From positions 1 through 64,000 of the forward strand of contig CAYTTV010000015.1 of assembly GCA_964440915.1 (NCBI GenBank): a stretch of 64,000 nt of DNA. Direction: 5' to 3'. Positions 62,712 through 64,000 of this stretch are shown in pieces (position 1 is the first letter of the stretch; each line of letters starts with the position of its first letter). A model generated the notes under the pieces. It was not told the DNA's origin and did no database searches. It saw only the letters and a program-made list of their open reading frames with translations. The stretch comes from CAMPJM01 sp964440915. Its GTDB lineage: Bacteria; Bacteroidota; Bacteroidia; Cytophagales; Cyclobacteriaceae. A program made the translations under genes and the position numbers.

Positions 62712-63008
62712 ATAGCAAATTATTAGGGCGCCTATTCCCGCTATCCGCTACTACTCCGCCCAGCCACATGGATTTCCTGACTTTAGGCGCGACCCAGCTT
62801 TATGCCATCCCTAACAAAATCACCCCATGGCGGGGTACCGCTCCTATCGGGGGCGCTCCTACGTTTTGCCTAAGTTATGCAGTATTGTTAGACTTTCTAT
62901 TGTGTTATATTCCAGATTTACTATTCGATTTTGGGGCAAATCAATATCCGCTGCTCCCTTATAAATGACACAAAGGACTACATCAGCACTTGCGTGAAGC
63001 ATTGGTAC
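62712..63008. other. GC-rich non-coding region with inverted repeats
   Basis: The first 150 bp are much richer in GC than the rest and hold several inverted repeats: GCGCCTA (62728-62734) with TAGGCGC (62784-62790), and ACCCC with GGGGT at 62822-62836. It looks like an intergenic palindromic element rather than a gene. The frame at 62768-62968 lacks coding character. Confidence 0.5.
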
Positions 63009-63170
63009 TTATCTAGCGGTAATTAACACCAAGCAAAAGCCAATGATGACCATCCAGAATTTATACGCAGATAATGCAGGTACAATCACAATCTGTAATT
63101 GCATCAATACGGCCATAAGTACTAAAAGTATAGCCACAACTTTCAATATGGAGGTGATTTTTTTGCTCAT
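63009..63170 (-). CDS. Small two-helix membrane protein
   Basis: A 53-residue open frame, ATG at 63170 and TAA at 63009-63011. The sequence starts MSKKITSILKVVAILLVLMA and has a second hydrophobic stretch (FWMVIIGFCLVLITAR), so it is a probable two-helix inner-membrane protein. It resembles short membrane proteins common in Bacteroidota. It diverges from the Sua5 gene. Function unknown. Confidence 0.6.
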   Translation of the reverse strand: MSKKITSILKVVAILLVLMAVLMQLQIVIVPALSAYKFWMVIIGFCLVLITAR

Positions 63171-63316
63171 CTTATATGTTTGACAGTTTGCACAAAATTA
63201 TCATTCAGTCCCCAACATATTCTTTAAATTTTAATAAAAATCGTACATTCACGCCCGAAAACAAATATCATTTTAAGCCTTGAATGGTTTAGAGGAACAA
63301 AGAACAAGCTTCTCCT

Positions 63317-64000
63317 ATGGCGACAATAGGCACTGATGTTTTAAAGGCCAAGGCAATTTTGGAAAAGGGCAACCTGGTAGCCATCCCAACAGAAACGGTG
63401 TATGGGCTGGCGGGAAACGCCTTGGATGTAGCATCAGTAACAAAGATTTTCCAAGTAAAAAACAGACCTTCTTTTGATCCATTGATCGTCCATACCAATA
63501 GTCTAGAAAGAGCTTCTTCTTTTCTGAAGCATATCCCAGACATGGCCCACCAATTGGCAGAAGCACTATGGCCTGGCCCACTGACGCTGCTATTGGAAAA
63601 GCAATCGAACATACCGGATTTGGTAACAGCAGGGCTAGACAGGGTGGCTATACGTATCCCTGACCATCCCATGACATTGCAACTGCTTACTCAGCTTGAT
63701 TTTCCCTTGGCTGCTCCTAGTGCCAATCCATTCGGCTATATCAGTCCAACTGAAGCGGCGCATGTAGACGAACAGTTGGGCGATCAGCTTGAATACATAT
63801 TGGATGGAGGGCCTTGCATTGTTGGTGTAGAGTCTACTATCATAGGGTTTGAAAACGGCCAACCGTGGATATACCGAACGGGAGGTACCAGTATAGAGCA
63901 AATTGAGGCTCTGATAGGACCTGTGTCTGTACAATCGCATTCTACATCCAACCCTAAAGCTCCTGGGATGCTCAAGAGCCATTATGCTCCACGGAAACCA
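63317..64000 (+). CDS. L-threonylcarbamoyladenylate synthase, truncated by the window end
   Basis: The first 228 residues of a Sua5/YrdC enzyme. It has NLVAIPTETVYGLAG, KNRPSFDPLIVH (the KxR motif), ALWPGPLTLLLEK, RVAIRIPDHPMTLQLL, APSANPFGYISPTEA and the GPCIVGVESTI site. The LKSHYAPRKP end suggests the C-terminal Sua5 linker and domain begin here, so the full protein is of the longer Sua5 type. It makes threonylcarbamoyl-AMP for t6A tRNA modification. Start ATG at 63317. Compare the degenerate paralogue at 20296. Confidence 0.93.
   Translation, partial: MATIGTDVLKAKAILEKGNLVAIPTETVYGLAGNALDVASVTKIFQVKNRPSFDPLIVHTNSLERASSFLKHIPDMAHQLAEALWPGPLTLLLEKQSNIPDLVTAGLDRVAIRIPDHPMTLQLLTQLDFPLAAPSANPFGYISPTEAAHVDEQLGDQLEYILDGGPCIVGVESTIIGFENGQPWIYRTGGTSIEQIEALIGPVSVQSHSTSNPKAPGMLKSHYAPRKP

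Noticed and set aside
62768..62968. 66-residue frame in the GC-rich repeat
   Set aside because: It runs through inverted repeats with no start context or family pattern.
1..64000. CRISPR arrays, prophage, insertion sequences or restriction and defence modules
   Set aside because: I looked for direct repeats with spacers, transposase, integrase, nuclease-helicase or toxin-antitoxin pairs and saw none; all multi-gene units have metabolic or envelope roles.

Overview
The window looks like chromosomal housekeeping DNA from a member of the Bacteroidota, most likely the Cytophagales (Cyclobacteriaceae/Flammeovirgaceae-like). The base composition is moderately AT-rich. Shine-Dalgarno sequences are mostly absent. 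Several starts are preceded by the Bacteroidota -7 promoter type TAnnTTTG. Gene families typical of the phylum are present: a GSCFA protein, a DUF6048-like protein, a CzcA-CzcC fusion efflux pump, a 460-residue arginine decarboxylase and NamZ/DUF1343. This assignment is inferred from gene content; no 16S gene or closest relative is available here.

Layout. 0-2.3 kb: a TPR lipoprotein and two small enzymes. 2.3-9.0 kb: a tight leftward run of seven genes (flippase-like membrane protein, two GT2 glycosyltransferases, a winged-helix-like small protein, an OppC/DppC permease, a SpoIIE-type phosphatase and a polysaccharide deacetylase), with ruvC diverging from its head. 9.6-15.6 kb: HMG-CoA lyase, then methionine/folate genes metF and metH; metH has a SAM-I (S-box) riboswitch in its leader. 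15.8-24.7 kb: polyprenyl diphosphate synthase, an alpha/beta hydrolase, a CinA-type amidase, a secreted Ig-like protein, a degenerate YrdC-fold protein next to the CCA-adding enzyme, a TPR protein, an FtsE-type ATPase and a small transaldolase. About 25.0 kb: the SRP RNA, then two small proteins, one extremely acidic. 26-30.7 kb: M13 peptidase, thiol peroxidase, DsbA-family oxidoreductase and uracil-DNA glycosylase. 30.9-34.5 kb: ApaG, a methyltransferase, a membrane coiled-coil protein and the rpsF-rpsR-rplI ribosomal operon. 34.7-41.0 kb: GSCFA protein, a DUF255 thioredoxin-domain protein, a HAD phosphatase and PriA. 41.1-42.5 kb: a lipoprotein and a DUF6048-like outer-envelope pair. 42.5-48.7 kb: a heavy-metal RND efflux locus whose pump is fused to its outer-membrane channel. 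49-51.3 kb: a metallo-hydrolase and a luciferase-like monooxygenase. 51.4-57.6 kb: Dps, a SUI1-type factor, universal stress protein, MenA, ArgS and arginase. 57.9-64 kb: arginine decarboxylase, a polyprenol-phosphate mannosyltransferase, a LolC/FtsX-type permease, NamZ, a 53-residue membrane protein and a Sua5/YrdC gene cut by the window edge.

How the genes work together. The methionine block is controlled by AdoMet through the riboswitch. argS, arginase and arginine decarboxylase sit together and share arginine as substrate, the last two as a divergent pair. The efflux locus encodes adaptor, pump and channel in two polypeptides. The 2.3-9 kb run combines envelope-glycan enzymes with an ABC permease and a signalling phosphatase. 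I see no prophage, insertion sequence, CRISPR array or recognisable defence system. The most unusual items are the degenerate YrdC paralogue, the 79-residue protein that is over half Asp/Glu, the pump-channel fusion with an internal signal-like helix, the Ig-repeat/helical secreted protein, and the alternative helix in the metH leader.
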